Shown here piece after piece: positions 34,413 to 45,917 of a stretch of 64,000 bases of DNA. How positions within the stretch are numbered: position 1 is the stretch's first letter; each line of letters starts with the position of its first letter. The stretch is from positions 2,644,001 to 2,708,000 of the forward strand of contig JAQFVV010000143.1 in NCBI GenBank assembly GCA_028023455.1, in the 5' to 3' direction. The notes beneath the pieces were generated by a model. It saw nothing but the letters and a program-made list of their open reading frames with translations, had not been told where the DNA came from and made no database searches. A program made the translations under genes and the position numbers. This DNA comes from Epiperipatus broadwayi. Lineage: Eukaryota > Onychophora > Udeonychophora > Euonychophora > Peripatidae.

Positions 34413-34737
34413 TTATCTCTTTTCTTCTTAATACCACTTTTAATAAATTAAGTTTCTGCTTTTAAAGTAGATTAAAACCAAAACAAAAAAAAAATTATCT
34501 CAATTAAAACTCTTTTAAACCAAAATATTTTTACAATTTCAAATGTATTATGCACATACACTTACAAACAAAAAAACTACAAAATTTTAAATAAAGTTTC
34601 TCTTCCCTTTTAAAATCTTTATAGATATACATTTTAGTTTTGATTTTAGAATGGTTGATTTTTGAAATGGAGAAAGTCTCCAGTTCAGTATTTATATGAA
34701 AATATTTTGTTTTGATACTTTGCCATTCTAACTATTA

Positions 34738-35770
34738 ATGTAAAAAATACTAAAATAGAGTTTAAATATAAAATTTAGTAAGATTTATTGTACCTAATAT
34801 ACTTTCAATACATTTACATTGTATTCATAGTTAGTCTGCTGAGAACATTTTTTTGCTGATTTGAATGCTATTTGATTTTTGGTTCATTACATGTGTAATG
34901 GATCATACCTCTTTATTTTATGTTTGCGATTATTTCTTTCTTTGCACTTAATTTAACAACATTCTGATCATAGTTATGGCCATGCTCTCTTTTACAATTA
35001 TGAAAGGCAGAGGAATTAACAGAGCTAAAAAACTTTTTATACCACAATTATTATTTATGTCAATATGAATTGGATAGAATTGAGAACATTCAACATTATG
35101 TGGCTGATTTGATAAAGGCATGCTATTATAGAATGCATGTAATTTAAAACCAAAATAATTAATAAAATGGCTGATCATATAAATAATAAAAGCTGGATTG
35201 CTCTACCATATGTATCACGTATGGGTAATAAAACAGCACAAATATGCTAAGGAAAATTTAATGTCGGTCTCAGAATCCCCATAAATTTAAACAAGCTTAT
35301 TAACAACCCAAATGACAAAATTTTAATATTGGACTGGCCAGTATGGTCTATGATGTAAAAGCCAAAAAGGCTGCCCATATGTATATTATGGTGAGACCAG
35401 GGCAAATCTTAGAACTAGAAGGACTCAACATTCATTAATATGTAAGAAATCTAAGATTAAGTCCGAAGCTGTTAATTCCTCTGTCTTTCATAATCATGAA
35501 AGAGAACACAGCCATAATTGTCATCTGAGTTTTGTTAAAATTATATGCAAAGGAAGAAACTATTGCAAACGTAAAATAAAAGAGGTGTGGTTCATTACAC
35601 AAAATGAATATGTAATGAATCATAAATCAACTAGCATTCAAATCAGCAAAAAATTAATGTTCTCAGCAGGCTAACCATGAATATGATGCAAAAGTGTTGA
35701 AAGTATACTTGCTGCAATAAATCTTACTAAATTTTATATTTAAAGTGTTTTAGTATTTTTTACATAAATA
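34738..35770. repeat. PLE-derived palindrome, arms about 290 bp
   Basis: Left arm about 34738-35022 and right arm about 35474-35770 are reverse complements (for example GCTGAGAACATTTTTTTGCTG with TCAGCAAAAAATTAATGTTCTCAGCA). The right arm is the 3' end of the PLE at 35190-35674; the left arm is an inverted second copy of that 3' end. A 450-nt unpaired centre holds the rest of the PLE. The same layout is seen at 59636-60911. Confidence 0.75.
35190..35674 (+). pseudogene. Penelope-like element, RT end and GIY-YIG endonuclease
   Basis: At 35197 the frame reads IALPYVSRMGNKTAQIC, matching the PLE segment between RT and endonuclease (LPY...S.K...I). After frame breaks an open frame from 35354 to a TAA at 35672-35674 gives CKSQKGCPYVYYGETRANL, then RTRRTQH, VFHNHEREHSHNCHL, FVKIICKGRNYCKRKIKE. 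This has the cysteine pair, a YYGETR motif (the GIY-YIG equivalent), the R..QH helix, the central H and the R-x2-KRKIKE helix. The endonuclease stretch is complete and uninterrupted, unlike other copies here. The RT catalytic core is absent. Intronic. Confidence 0.78.
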
Positions 35771-35917
35771 TTATCTTACTACGATAAATGACAACAAATC
35801 ATTGATCATTAATCTGCCAATGTAATGAATAGCAATTAAAAATTCACAATTTTATAAATATAAGTGCAGAACTATACACAAATACATATATAATTCACTT
35901 GTGTATTTTTTTTTCAG

Positions 35918-35975
35918 CCCCACTGTTTGGAGTGATGTTTTTGTTGTTATTCCCATTTTATGCTTTAGTTATCAG
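35918..35975 (+). CDS. SLC38A7: SLC38A7-like amino-acid transporter, second exon in window
   Basis: The exon is 58 nt: one base plus 19 codons, between acceptor TTTTTTTTCAG and donor CAG|GTATTT. It encodes PTVWSDVFVVIPILCFSYQ, ending in phase 0 so that the next exon starts CHVSIVPVY. In SLC38A7/8 carriers this is the helix with the conserved sequence around W...F..P...F.(F/Y)Q followed by CH-x2-(L/V)P, part of the substrate path. Flanking introns are 4842 and 9463 bp, both repeat-filled. Confidence 0.82.
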
Positions 35976-36094
35976 GTATTTTTTTATTGTGCTACATTTA
36001 TTTTTATCATTTATTTATTATTTAAACTATGTATTTATTGTAACATTGATGTGAGGTGATGTATATATACACATAATTAGATATTATTTCAACT

Positions 36095-36550
36095 TCTATC
36101 ATTCCCTTCACAAGTATATTTGTTTGGTAGAATGCCTTGTGATTAATGAAAGTCACCACTTGTTATATATCAACAATATTTTTTAATACCCTTTTATTAT
36201 TATTATCTCCTAATTTAGGCTCAGACTGGATCCTCAAGCCTTACCACTTTGAATAAGTCACATTCAAACATAGGAATAGAAATAGATGAATGTGCATTTT
36301 GAATTAAAGATTTATATGCTACAATATCTTATATAGATTATAACTATCTAGTCGTATGCTCTCTTCAAATGCTATTACATTTTATTTCTATTTAGAAAGG
36401 TGCATATATGTATCTTATATATAATTCAGAGCATGATAACAATAAAATAGTATTGAAAAATATTGATAAAAATATAGCAAGTGATGACCTTCATTAATCA
36501 CAAGGCACTCTCCCAAACAAATATATTTGTGAAGAGATTGAAATGATATC
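36095..36550. repeat. Foldback repeat, arms about 85 bp
   Basis: Left arm about 36095-36180 (CTATCATTCCCTTCACAAGT...) and right arm about 36459-36550 (...CACAAGGCACTCTCCCAAAC) are imperfect reverse complements around about 280 nt. The 100-codon - strand frame at 36415-36717 overlaps it and shows no domain. Intronic. Confidence 0.6.
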
Positions 36551-39190
36551 CGCATATCATTAGGGGTTTTGGATAGAAAAAGTTTGACAATAAGATAATG
36601 CTTTATCAAAATCAAGCTCAATGGAAATATTGGAGCTGCTTGTGCATGTAAGATCTCATAGATAGTCACAAATATGGCTAATTTTAAATCAGGTTTTTTA
36701 ATTTCATTAGCTTGCATATAGAAGATTGACCAATTTTCAGGAGAGGCCAGATTGAATTTTTTATTGACATACTAATATTGTTAGCTGTCAATTTTGTTGT
36801 AATTAACGAGAAAGCTCTAATTCACATACTGATGGTTGTAATTTTCTTTGGAGAAAGAAAACCTTCTGTCATAGATTTTTAAAAAAATGTAAAGATGAAT
36901 TTATATCAAAAACAGACTTCTGGGAGATTTTCTGCAAAATATAGCTACTTAATGTATAATTTTACAGCAATTTAAAGAAAAAGCAAATAGGAAATCATAT
37001 CATTTGTTATAAATAATTTGAGATCATTAGTTAGTTATCATGCTTAATTCTCAGTATTTGTAAATTATTGGAATACATACATTTTTACAGAACTGGAGTA
37101 TTTAAACTACATTCATGCACAAACGTGAGTTAATTGATAAATTACCATTTGATTATATTTCATCTCAAATAATAAACAGACAAAATAACTGCTGTTTTAA
37201 GTACTTCTACCATTCTAGTTCATTTGAAAAAAAGTTGCTTTATACTGAAGTTCTCTATGAACAGATTTCATGTCTTTAGTATTTGTGATTGCTTAGTTTC
37301 ACAAGTCTGAGTCCCATAAGTTAATGGAAGATAATTACAACATAACTATTTTTAATATTTTATGGTATTAGTATCATACTATTGAAAACTTAGTATTTAT
37401 ATTTTCATTTATCTTTTCCAGTTTTTATTTTTTTTTACAATCACCAAACTATTTCTGTAATCACTTTTTTTTAGAGAAATTGTCACATTTACTTATTTTT
37501 TCTAGTCATCTATCCTTTAATAATATCTTTCCTTGAATTTTATCACATATAACAAAATTCCTGAGAATTATCTTCTTTTGTAGATGATGTGTCATTCATT
37601 TCAGTCCTGAATATTAACATTAGAAACACTTTGAGATTAATAACATTATAAGTGGTTAATTTTTATTGTACTTAAAATAATACATTGTATGAAAGGATTT
37701 TGATAATAAGTAACTACAATGGCAACCCCCTGTAAAGATCTAAGAATGAATAAGTCATTATTCTACACTGTCAATTCTTTTATTACTTGTCCAGTTTTAT
37801 GAATTTGATTCATTTGCATCTAGAACTGACAGTTTTGATCAAGTTTATTGTAAAATTAAAAACTTACTAATGTATAGTTCCATGTGACATTACAGCTATT
37901 AGAGAATTAACTAATACATCAAAGTAATAATACACTATATATTGTGATTGACATTTGAGGATGCATATATAAATGAAATATATAAATATTCAGTACGATA
38001 AAGAAATCCTATATAAGTCAAGTAAAATTAAAAACATCTCATTTAAAAAGTTTTAAAAATTGAACATAAAAAGAAATTTATTATCTTTTTACAGTGTAAC
38101 TATCAAAAAATCCCAATTTTCAATTTTATTTTCTAGTAATTAACAATCTCATTTTTAAATCATTTGTTATTTTGGATTACATTATTATATGACTTAAGAT
38201 TAGATAAATTATACAATGCATATAATTTATGTCAAAGTTGTGACATATGGAAAAATCATATTACTTATTGTGACATAACTCTTTAATGGGTTCATTTTTT
38301 ATCTAATAATTCAAATTGCCTGTTGTTAAATAAGTCTTAGTTATTTTTTAAAAATTTTGTAATACTTTATGGTAAAATCTTATTCTTAAATATTATTATG
38401 GCCAGCTGAGAATGTTTTATTACTCTTCTGGATACTTTGACTGATTTGTATCTCAAATCATTATTAGGCAAAAGAATATTTTCTTTGTTTTTATTCATGT
38501 AGTAACTTACTTTATTTATGTCTTGTCTTTTTGCAATGTATTCACTTCCATTTTAGACATATTGTTTTTTTAGTTCTGTTTTTTTTTTTTTGCAATTTGA
38601 TAGACTTATGCATAAAATTATTACTAATAATTTTATGAAATATCATTGATTAGTGAACAATAATTGTATTTAAGAGAAAATGAAGAGGAATGCCTTCCCC
38701 CTCTTTCTCTTAAATATTATGTTTACTAAAAGAATAAGACTTATTAACAAGTTTCCAAACTATATGTATCATATATATCTTTTATAATTATACCTAACAC
38801 TAAGATAAAAGATAAAACAGTTTTTATAAACAAACAATTGCAGGGTGAAGAACTCTATCAACTCAACAAAGAATAATAGACAAGAAATATGTTATCAGAT
38901 TTACCAATTACTAGATAATGAAAGTTTTAGCAGTTTTTCATCTTGGTTTTATCTTTTAGCTAAGAATATATAAGTATCTATTTACAGACCAATATTGAAT
39001 GGTTAGCTTAAAAATCATAATAATAAATGCATTGTTGTAAGAATTGATTATATTTGATGAGCTCTTAAATCAAATAAGTATGATAGAAGTAATGAGAAAA
39101 CAAAGAACTAAATCAGAATTATTTTTTATATTTTCCACTTCAATATAAATAAAAGATTTGATGATACTGATATAATAGTTGTACTGTATT
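36551..39190. other. Intron stretch, nothing recognised
   Basis: AT-rich with no frame over 60 codons that I can defend, no RNA gene, and no copy of the repeat families described elsewhere. Confidence 0.45.
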
Positions 39191-39192
39191 CA

Positions 39193-39410
39193 ATGTTTTT
39201 TTCATTTTCTGTTTTTAAACATAGCATGGAGCCACTGGTTCAAGACAGTATATGTTATCCAGATGAGTCTCATAGTTTAGGGGTGTGGGTGTGCCTTTTA
39301 TCTTCTTCAGAATTTGGCTTCAAACCACGAATGTTCAATCAAAGCAGGTGTTTTACTCCCATCAGCAGATTGTCATAATGCTTTTGATGGTTACTGGGAA
39401 TTGAATGTCT
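39193..39410. other. Unclassified less AT-rich block
   Basis: The + frame at 39193-39378 gives SMEPLVQDSICYPDESHSLG. On the - strand a frame with SADGSKTPALIEHSWFEAKF also runs. Composition differs clearly from the surrounding intron, suggesting an inserted repeat or a decayed coding sequence. Not recognised. A fragment at about 39649-39690 (CTTGGGGGTTATTTGTCTTT) is shared with the hammerhead locus at 52832-52865, but the ribozyme core is missing here. Confidence 0.3.
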
Positions 39411-40427
39411 AGTTATCGTTAAGAGGAAAATGATTTAATTTTCAGTAGTGAATTATAAGTGTAAATATTCAATATTTTAATAAACTGAATGTTTTGTTAT
39501 TGTACAAATACATATATATTTATTTTTAGTTTATTTTGTAAAAACTTTTAAAAAAAGTATTTCATATTATGGGAAAATATTTTATTTTTCAATTATGAAA
39601 TATGTGTGATAAACTGTTCAAGTTTAGGAACTATTTGTATTTTAGATTACTTGGGGGTTATTTGTCTTTTATTGTATCTTTATTTATATGGAATTATTTA
39701 TGAAATAAAAAAAATGGAGAGATATGGAAGTTGTCTATCTATAAATAAGGTATTTCATTTAAATACTGATAAATATTGTAAAAGTACAAATCTACATTTC
39801 ATTTCTTATATATTTATTTTTAAATTACTTTATAAAAATCTAGATTCCACTATTTACATCATTAAATAAATATGCATCTTTAATCTAGCGATTACATTTC
39901 CCAGTGTAGCTTTAATAACTCAGCACATTGTTTAAAGGCAATCACTGAAAGGAACATCAACTGCAGTATGCATTCTATATTAATACTGATTAAATTTCAT
40001 TATTCTAATAGCTATTAGATAGTTTTAAATATAGTCTTTAAGTCTAATGGTGAATATCAAATTGTGATCTCAAATCTACGGATTAATAGTCTCATATTTT
40101 GGCTGCAGAAAGGAGTTTTGCTATTAACTGAAAGGAGACCCTTTGATTCCTCTTGGAGGCCTTAAAGGAACCGAGCAGGGCAAATTTCTAATGTCCACTC
40201 CATACGTTCTTGTCGTTGCAGCTGTTATTACTATGTGATTATTCATATAGTATACGAACATGGATGGGCTGCTCACCAATATGCATTAGCCAGCGTGGTG
40301 AGTTTATTGGCTTTTTACCTCTGAGTTTAAGATCAAGAAACACCATGGGCTTTCTTCTCAGTGCCTGATAAGGCAGAATGAATGTTTGTGTAAATGATAA
40401 ATATTTTTCCAATACATATATACAATT

Positions 40428-41020
40428 ATGACAGACAAAAATAAAGCATGGCCCTTATTCCCAGGAGGCTGTAAAGTCACCAACCAAGGCAGCGGTTGGT
40501 GGCCAAAGGCGGAGGGTGCTAAGAATCCCCTGATTGTGGACCCAGGCTGCCATTTGATGACGACTTTTTATTTAGGTACTTACAACTGCAGATCACTTTC
40601 AAGTGAAGGAAGATTGCAAGAATTAGAAGAACTCTTTTATATTAAATGGGACATTATTGGACTTTGTGAAGTTAGAAGAAAAGGTGAAGAGACAATTGAT
40701 TTAAAAAGTGGACATATACTCTATTATAAAGGCACAAATATTGGAAATACAAGTGGAGTAGGATTCATTATAAATAAAAAGTGGAAGAACAATATTATGG
40801 AGATTGATGATGTATCGGACAGAGTGGCAAGATTAGTTATACAACTTAATAGCAGATAACAAATGCAGATAATTCAGGTTTATGCCCCAACAAGTTCTCA
40901 TAGTGATGAAGTAGTAGAAGATTTTTATATGGATGTACAAAAGGCTTTTGATCAGAGTAAACACCATTTTAAAATTGTTATGGGAGACTTTACTGCTAGA
41001 ATTGGTAAAAAAAATGAAAG
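40428..41020 (+). pseudogene. RTE endonuclease N-terminal part
   Basis: From ATG 40428: GTYNCRSLSSEGRLQELEEL (endonuclease motif with N), DIIGLCEVRRKGE (catalytic E), GVGFIINKKWKN, SDRVARLVIQL. A TAA at 40857-40859 interrupts. The same frame then continues with QMQIIQVYAPTSSHSDE and KIVMGDFTARIG (the GDFNA-type motif). A shift at the A run near 41008 moves on to the next frame. AP-like endonucleases of RTE LINEs nick target DNA to prime reverse transcription. The copy is inactive because of the stop and shift. Confidence 0.8.
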
Positions 41021-42602
41021 ATGAAAGTGCTGTGGGTAATTTTGGTTATGGTAATAGAAATGAGAGAGGACATAGACTTGTGGAGTTTGCAGAGAAGGAA
41101 AAACTTTATATTATGAATTCTTTTTTTGAGAAAAATGTTAGAAGGAAATGGACATGGAAGCATCCAAATGAAGGTACAGCAGAATTGGATTATATTTTGA
41201 CTAACAGGAAATACATATTTCAAGATTGTAATGTTCTTAATAAATTTAACACAGGAAGTGATCATCGATTAGTAAGGGGTAAGATACATGTTAATGTAAA
41301 ACTAGAGAGACAAAAATTATTAAGAAAAACTATATTTACAGTTGATATTCCTAATCTTCAGAAACATTCTAATGAATTTAAATTAGAACTTACAAATCGG
41401 TTTCAAGTATTAGTAGATTTTGAACATGATTCAGATTTGAATGAAATTAATATGAAAATAACTGATACACTTTTGAAAACTGCAACAAAGATAGCTGGTA
41501 GAAAAAAGCAGCAATTGACTAATAAAATTTCTACTGAGACTAGAGAATTTATGAAGAAAAGAAGGAATATGAAGGTATGCAAAAATGATGCATTAAAAAG
41601 AATTGAATATCTCGAATTTTGTAAAATGGTGCGGAAAAGAGTTGAAAATGATATAAGAAAGTATAACTGTGAACTAGCAAGAAAAGCTGTAGAAGAAAAT
41701 AAAAGTCTTAAGAATGTAAAACAACATTTTGGTATTGGTAGGAAATTTATATCTGCAATAAGAAAAAAAGATGGAATTATTACTAAAAGGAGTGATGACA
41801 TCATGAGATTGGTAGAAGATTTTTATCAAGAATTATATAGTAATAAAGAACAAGTACCTCCTATATCTATTACATCTTCCAAATTGCCCAGAATTTTAAA
41901 TGAAGAAGTGAGACATGCAATTAAATGTATGAAGAAAGGAAAGGCTCCAGGTAATGATGGAATTGTAATTGATATATTAAAAGAAGCAGGTGAAGAAATA
42001 GAAAAAATTTTAGCAAAGTTATATACCAAATGTCTAAATGATAAAGATGTACTGGATGATTGGAAGAATGCAGTAATAATATTAATATTTAAAAAAGGTG
42101 ATAAAGAAGATATTAGAAATTACAGACCTATCAGCCTTTTATCAGTTTTATATAAAAATTTTACCAAGATAATTACTACTCGTCTACAGAGAACATTGGA
42201 TTTCCACCAACCAAGAGAACAAGCTGGATTTAAAAGTGGTTTTAGTACAGTAGATCATATCCAGGTATTGAGAGAAGTTATAGAAAGGACAAATGAATAT
42301 GAGTTGTTATTATGCTTAGGATTTGTAGATTATGAAAAGGCATTTGATTCTATAAACATTTCTTCAGTGATTAAAGCATTAGATCATCAAGGTATAGATC
42401 CAGGATATTGTCATATTTTAAAGATTATTTATAAAAATGCAACAGCAACAATTAGATTACATAATGACACTGGGAAAGTCAACATTGAGAAAGGTGTAAG
42501 ACAAGGTGACTCCATATCTCCAAAACTTTTTACAGCAGTGCTGCATGAAGTATTTTGTGGATTGAAATGGGAAACTAAAGGAGTGAAAGTAAATGGTGAT
42601 TA
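41009..42602 (+). pseudogene. RTE endonuclease end and reverse transcriptase, long intact part
   Basis: Begins after the frameshift with GNRNERGHRLVEFAEKEKL, TAELDYILTNRKYI and GSDHRLV (the SDH end of the endonuclease). A basic linker follows, then RT: KGKAPGNDGIVIDILKEAGE, NYRPISLLSVLYKNFTKI, QAGFKSGFSTVDHIQVLREV, FVDYEKAFDSI (first catalytic Asp, 42322-42351) and GVRQGDSISPKLF. The frame stops at TAA 42601-42603, created by the 63-bp insert that splits VNGD from YLSHLDFADD. The homologous - strand copy at 45918-48600 runs through this point, which shows the insert is secondary. Confidence 0.88.
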
Positions 42603-42665
42603 AACACTAAACATCATATCACTTCTCACTCATATTGGGTTTGGGGATTGGGATGATGGTGGTTT
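42603..42665 (+). mobile_element. 63-bp insertion with 14-bp target duplication
   Basis: GTAAATGGTGATTA occurs at 42589-42602 and again at 42666-42679, flanking 63 nt (AACACTAAACATCATATCAC...GATGATGGTGGTTT) absent from the sister RTE copy. The duplication is the footprint of an insertion, but the insert is too short for any transposon I know. It has no poly(A), no inverted ends and no tRNA boxes. It may be a severely 5'-truncated LINE end or filler DNA copied at break repair. Confidence 0.7.
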
Positions 42666-42679
42666 GTAAATGGTGATTA

Positions 42680-43345
42680 TTTAAGTCATTTAGATTTTGC
42701 AGATGATGTAGTTGTTTTTGCAAATAATGCTTCAGATCTGCAGGAAATGTTGCAGGAATTATCAGGTGAAAGTAGGAAAGTAGGACTAAAGATAAATGTT
42801 AAAAAGACTAAAGTAATGTTTAATCGATTTGCTCAAAATATGAAAATAAAGATTGATTATGATGAATTAGAAGAAGTTAACAGTTACAAATACCTTGGTC
42901 AGATTATTAATACAGATGGAAACATAATGGAGGAAATTAATCATAGAATTAAACTTGGTTGGAGTGCTTTTGGTAGAAATAACTTGATACTAAAAGGAAA
43001 TATCCTATGTGTTTGAAAAGGAAGGTTTTTAACAAATGTGTTTTACCAGTTCTTACTTATGGATCTGAGACTTGGACACTTAACAGAAGAGCAATTCAGA
43101 GACTTCAGACCACTCAAAGAAGTATGGAGAGATGTATGTTGGACAATTGAAATTTTAAACTGGATTCCAAGAGATTGTAAAAGACCCAGAAAGAGACCAC
43201 ATGTGAGATGGATGGATGAAATAAGAAAGTGTGCAGGGGTGATGTGGAAAAGAGAAGCTAAAGATCGGAGAAGATGGATTAAACTTGGAGAGACCTTCAT
43301 CCTGCAGTGGATTGATAATGGTTGATAATGATGATTTTGGGAAAA
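42680..43345 (+). pseudogene. RTE reverse transcriptase C-terminal half, with shift and deletion
   Basis: Restarts with YLSHLDFADDVVVFANNA; the catalytic FADD is at 42696-42707. It continues with GLKINVKKTKVMFN, EVNSYKYLGQIIN and INHRIKLGWSAFGR to 43016. A shift leads to CLKRKVFNKCVLPVLTYGSE and LNRRAIQRLQTTQRSMERCML. A deletion removes the usual GHVAR segment, and the frame 43100-43325 ends with PRDCKRPRKRPHVRWMDEIR and WIKLGETFILQWID. These are the standard C-terminal blocks of this LINE group. Non-functional. Confidence 0.82.
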
Positions 43346-45438
43346 TTTATATAGTATATGAAAGTTGAGGCATTATGCCAGTTGTTATTTTTTTAGTATG
43401 CCCAATTTGTTTTTAACATTACAATTTAGCCCCATACAAGTACAAACAGTCAACATCCTGATCTTTTCTTTTTTTGTAAATATAAGAAAACAATCAAATG
43501 AGAATAGCAACAAGTTTCTAAATAAGTTTTTTAAAAAAATGCCACCTATTTCTTAAGCACATATTATTGGAAGATATTTGTGATTTATATGGAAGAGAAA
43601 AAGTCTCACATATGTACTAACTGTTTATACATTCTTCTTCGGGGGGGGGGGAGTTTGAATGATACTTATTTAAATAAAACTTATATTAAATTAACTTCAG
43701 CACCATCAGCCACATTCTAAATCAGGTTTAATTTTTATCTTAGTGATAGTTACTGTTTTAAGCAATTAACATAACTATAATTAAAATGTTCAACTGCTTC
43801 TGGTGATTTACATATTATAAAGATCCATAATATGTACCAGAACAAATCATTATTAACACAATGATATTCTTTTTGGTTTTTATAACTACTGCCTGCCTGA
43901 AAGTAAAATTTAATTTATTACAAAAATTTTGACTAATGACTATATTGATAACTTATTTATTTATTTCTGATCGATATAAAATATTATATAAACTGAAAAT
44001 TTCCATTATTCTGCTAAAAACTTGATTTAATATTTTTTATGCTTTTACATTTATATATATCCATAAAATTGTAAAAATATTTATTCCTGTTTTTTTTTTT
44101 TCTTCTGTAAATTAGTTATGATAGTAAATTTTCCAGTAAAATGAAAAAGAGGAGTATATGATATTTTTATAATTTTTCTAGTTTTATAGATGTAAAATGA
44201 TCTATGTAAATTGGATACTAGAAGAATCATGAATTAGAATAAAGAAACCTATTGTAAATTCTTAAAATTGGTTAATATAGTGTACTGAACAGCATTGAAA
44301 AGATTGACTCTGTTCTACCAATAAAGATTGAATTACTAGTAGCCAAATTTTTAAATTTATGAATTATATTTGGATCCTTTCGCACAGTTGTATAATTAAT
44401 GATAAGTACTTGGACAGTATCAACATTTAAATCATAAATTAAAAAAAATAAACAATTGATTTTTTAAAACGTGGTCCTATTTTGAAGCTTAATTCAGTAG
44501 AAAGAAAATTTTTAAAAGTTTTGAATTTCTCCACTGATACTTTTGATGTTATATTATTTACAAGTTATTCAGATATAAGTAAATTATTGTCATTAATACT
44601 ATGAAGTAAAAAAGAAGAATATCAAATTTTAAAATTCGCTTTAAAAAAAGTAATAATATTAATATCGCATTGCTATAGTTTATCATAACTTTGACACAAG
44701 TCTCTTAAACTACAGTAATTAATTTCTAGCTATTTACAACAAAATCACTATTGATTTCTTTACCTATAGATGTAAACTCCAGCCCTCTTGATAAACAATA
44801 CCGATCAAGTTCATATAAGAGAGATAAGTTAGTCGATATAAAATATCAGTTAAGTGAATGCCAGTTATGTTTGTAATGATACTTTCCAAGTCCTAATCTG
44901 CGTTCAGCAATACCTATCCAGTTTCATCAATTAGTGTATGTCTTAAGGCCGACATAAATACTATTTATATATTACATTAATAATTCAGTTTATAATTAAT
45001 TTGTTAGCATCATTTATAAACCTATAATAACATTTTCATGTAATATTTGTTCCTTGTAAATTTTAACAGTGTATATGAATAAAATTTATTTTGAAAATAA
45101 TAATAAAATTAGATTGCTTATTAGGGTATAAGAATATAATGGAAAAGTTATACTACATTACTGTTGTTCAAAGGCTATTAGACCTTTATTACTTATGATT
45201 TCCAGGTTAAAATTTTGATATTATTTTTTTATTGTGATATGGGATAGCTTGCAACTCCCAACTCATTTTGTATGAACATTGTGTCTGTATGTGTGGATGT
45301 AAATAGAATATTTAAATGTAATTTTACTGCCAGTTAATGTTGAATTTTTTTTAAAAATATCAATATATAACATAACTGAATATTATATCTATTATTCCTT
45401 ATTATATCTATTATATCTATTGCTTTTTTTTTCTCTAG
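43346..45438. other. Intron stretch, nothing recognised
   Basis: AT-rich; G run at 43640-43651. A 100-nt open stretch at 44768-44875 (GAT GTA AAC TCC AGC...) looks coding-like and follows an AG, but has no donor at its end. Ends in the T-rich acceptor CTTTTTTTTTCTCTAG at 45438. Confidence 0.4.
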
Positions 45439-45701
45439 TGTCATGTAAGCATCGTTCCAGTATATGTAGGAATGAAACAAAAGGACATGAGAACAGTAAC
45501 TAAAGTGATTATAATTGCAATTTTTATCTGTCTCTTATTATATACAATAATTGCAGTATTTGGTTATTTAACTTTTGGTATTTCAGTTTCTGATGATATT
45601 TTAAAAAACTATAATGCGAAGCGACCTGTTGTAATGGTTGGAATCTTAAGTCTAGCTTTCAAAATTTTTGTTTCCTATCCTGTTTTACATTTAGTAGGAA
45701 G
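45439..45701 (+). CDS. SLC38A7: SLC38A7-like amino-acid transporter, third exon in window
   Basis: The exon is 263 nt, 87 codons plus two bases, bounded by TCTCTAG and AG|GTAAGT. It opens CHVSIVPVYVGMKQKDMRTV, a conserved SLC38 signature. Next comes a helix (VIIIAIFICLLLYTIIAVFG), then YLTFGISVSDDIL, and another helix (VVMVGILSLAFKIFVSYPVL) ending HLVGR with the Arg codon split. FGYLTFG and SYP-x-LH are hallmarks of SNAT7/8-type carriers. Together with the ALFIP...FIFVFPG block in the next exon I favour SLC38A7 over SLC38A8. The start is fixed by phase from exon 35918-35975. No stop or shift, so the gene is likely live. Confidence 0.9.
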
Positions 45702-45917
45702 GTAAGTTATAAATATAAGTTTAGCTAAAACAATATTTATTACTATTTCCATGATTTTATCAAAAACTATGTCATAGTCCATTAATAAAGTATATATAAC
45801 TGCTTATCTAAAAAAATCAGTCATAAATGTTGCACTTGTCAAACTTTATTGCTCTTTATCTCATTTTACTTTTTTGATAACAGCATAATGCTTTACCTCA
45901 TTATATCTTTGTTTACA
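45702..45917. other. Intron start, nothing recognised
   Basis: AT-rich intron sequence after the GTAAGT donor. Confidence 0.5.

Larger units (their letters stand above)
40105..43345 (+). mobile_element. RTE-type LINE, broken copy
   Basis: Holds a 5' untranslated part (about 40105-40427), an AP-type endonuclease, a reverse transcriptase and a C-terminal domain, all in order, then ends in GATAATGGTTGATAATGATGA, the short-repeat 3' tail typical of RTE elements instead of poly(A). It carries one stop, two frameshifts, a 63-bp insertion with a 14-bp duplication, and a C-terminal deletion. It belongs to the group often annotated in arthropods as craniofacial development protein 2-like. It lies in transporter intron 35976-45438, same strand. 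Confidence 0.85.

Noticed and set aside
44768-44875. Coding-like open stretch after an AG (GAT GTA AAC TCC...)
   Set aside because: No usable GT donor follows, and the neighbouring exons (35975 and 45439) join in phase without it.
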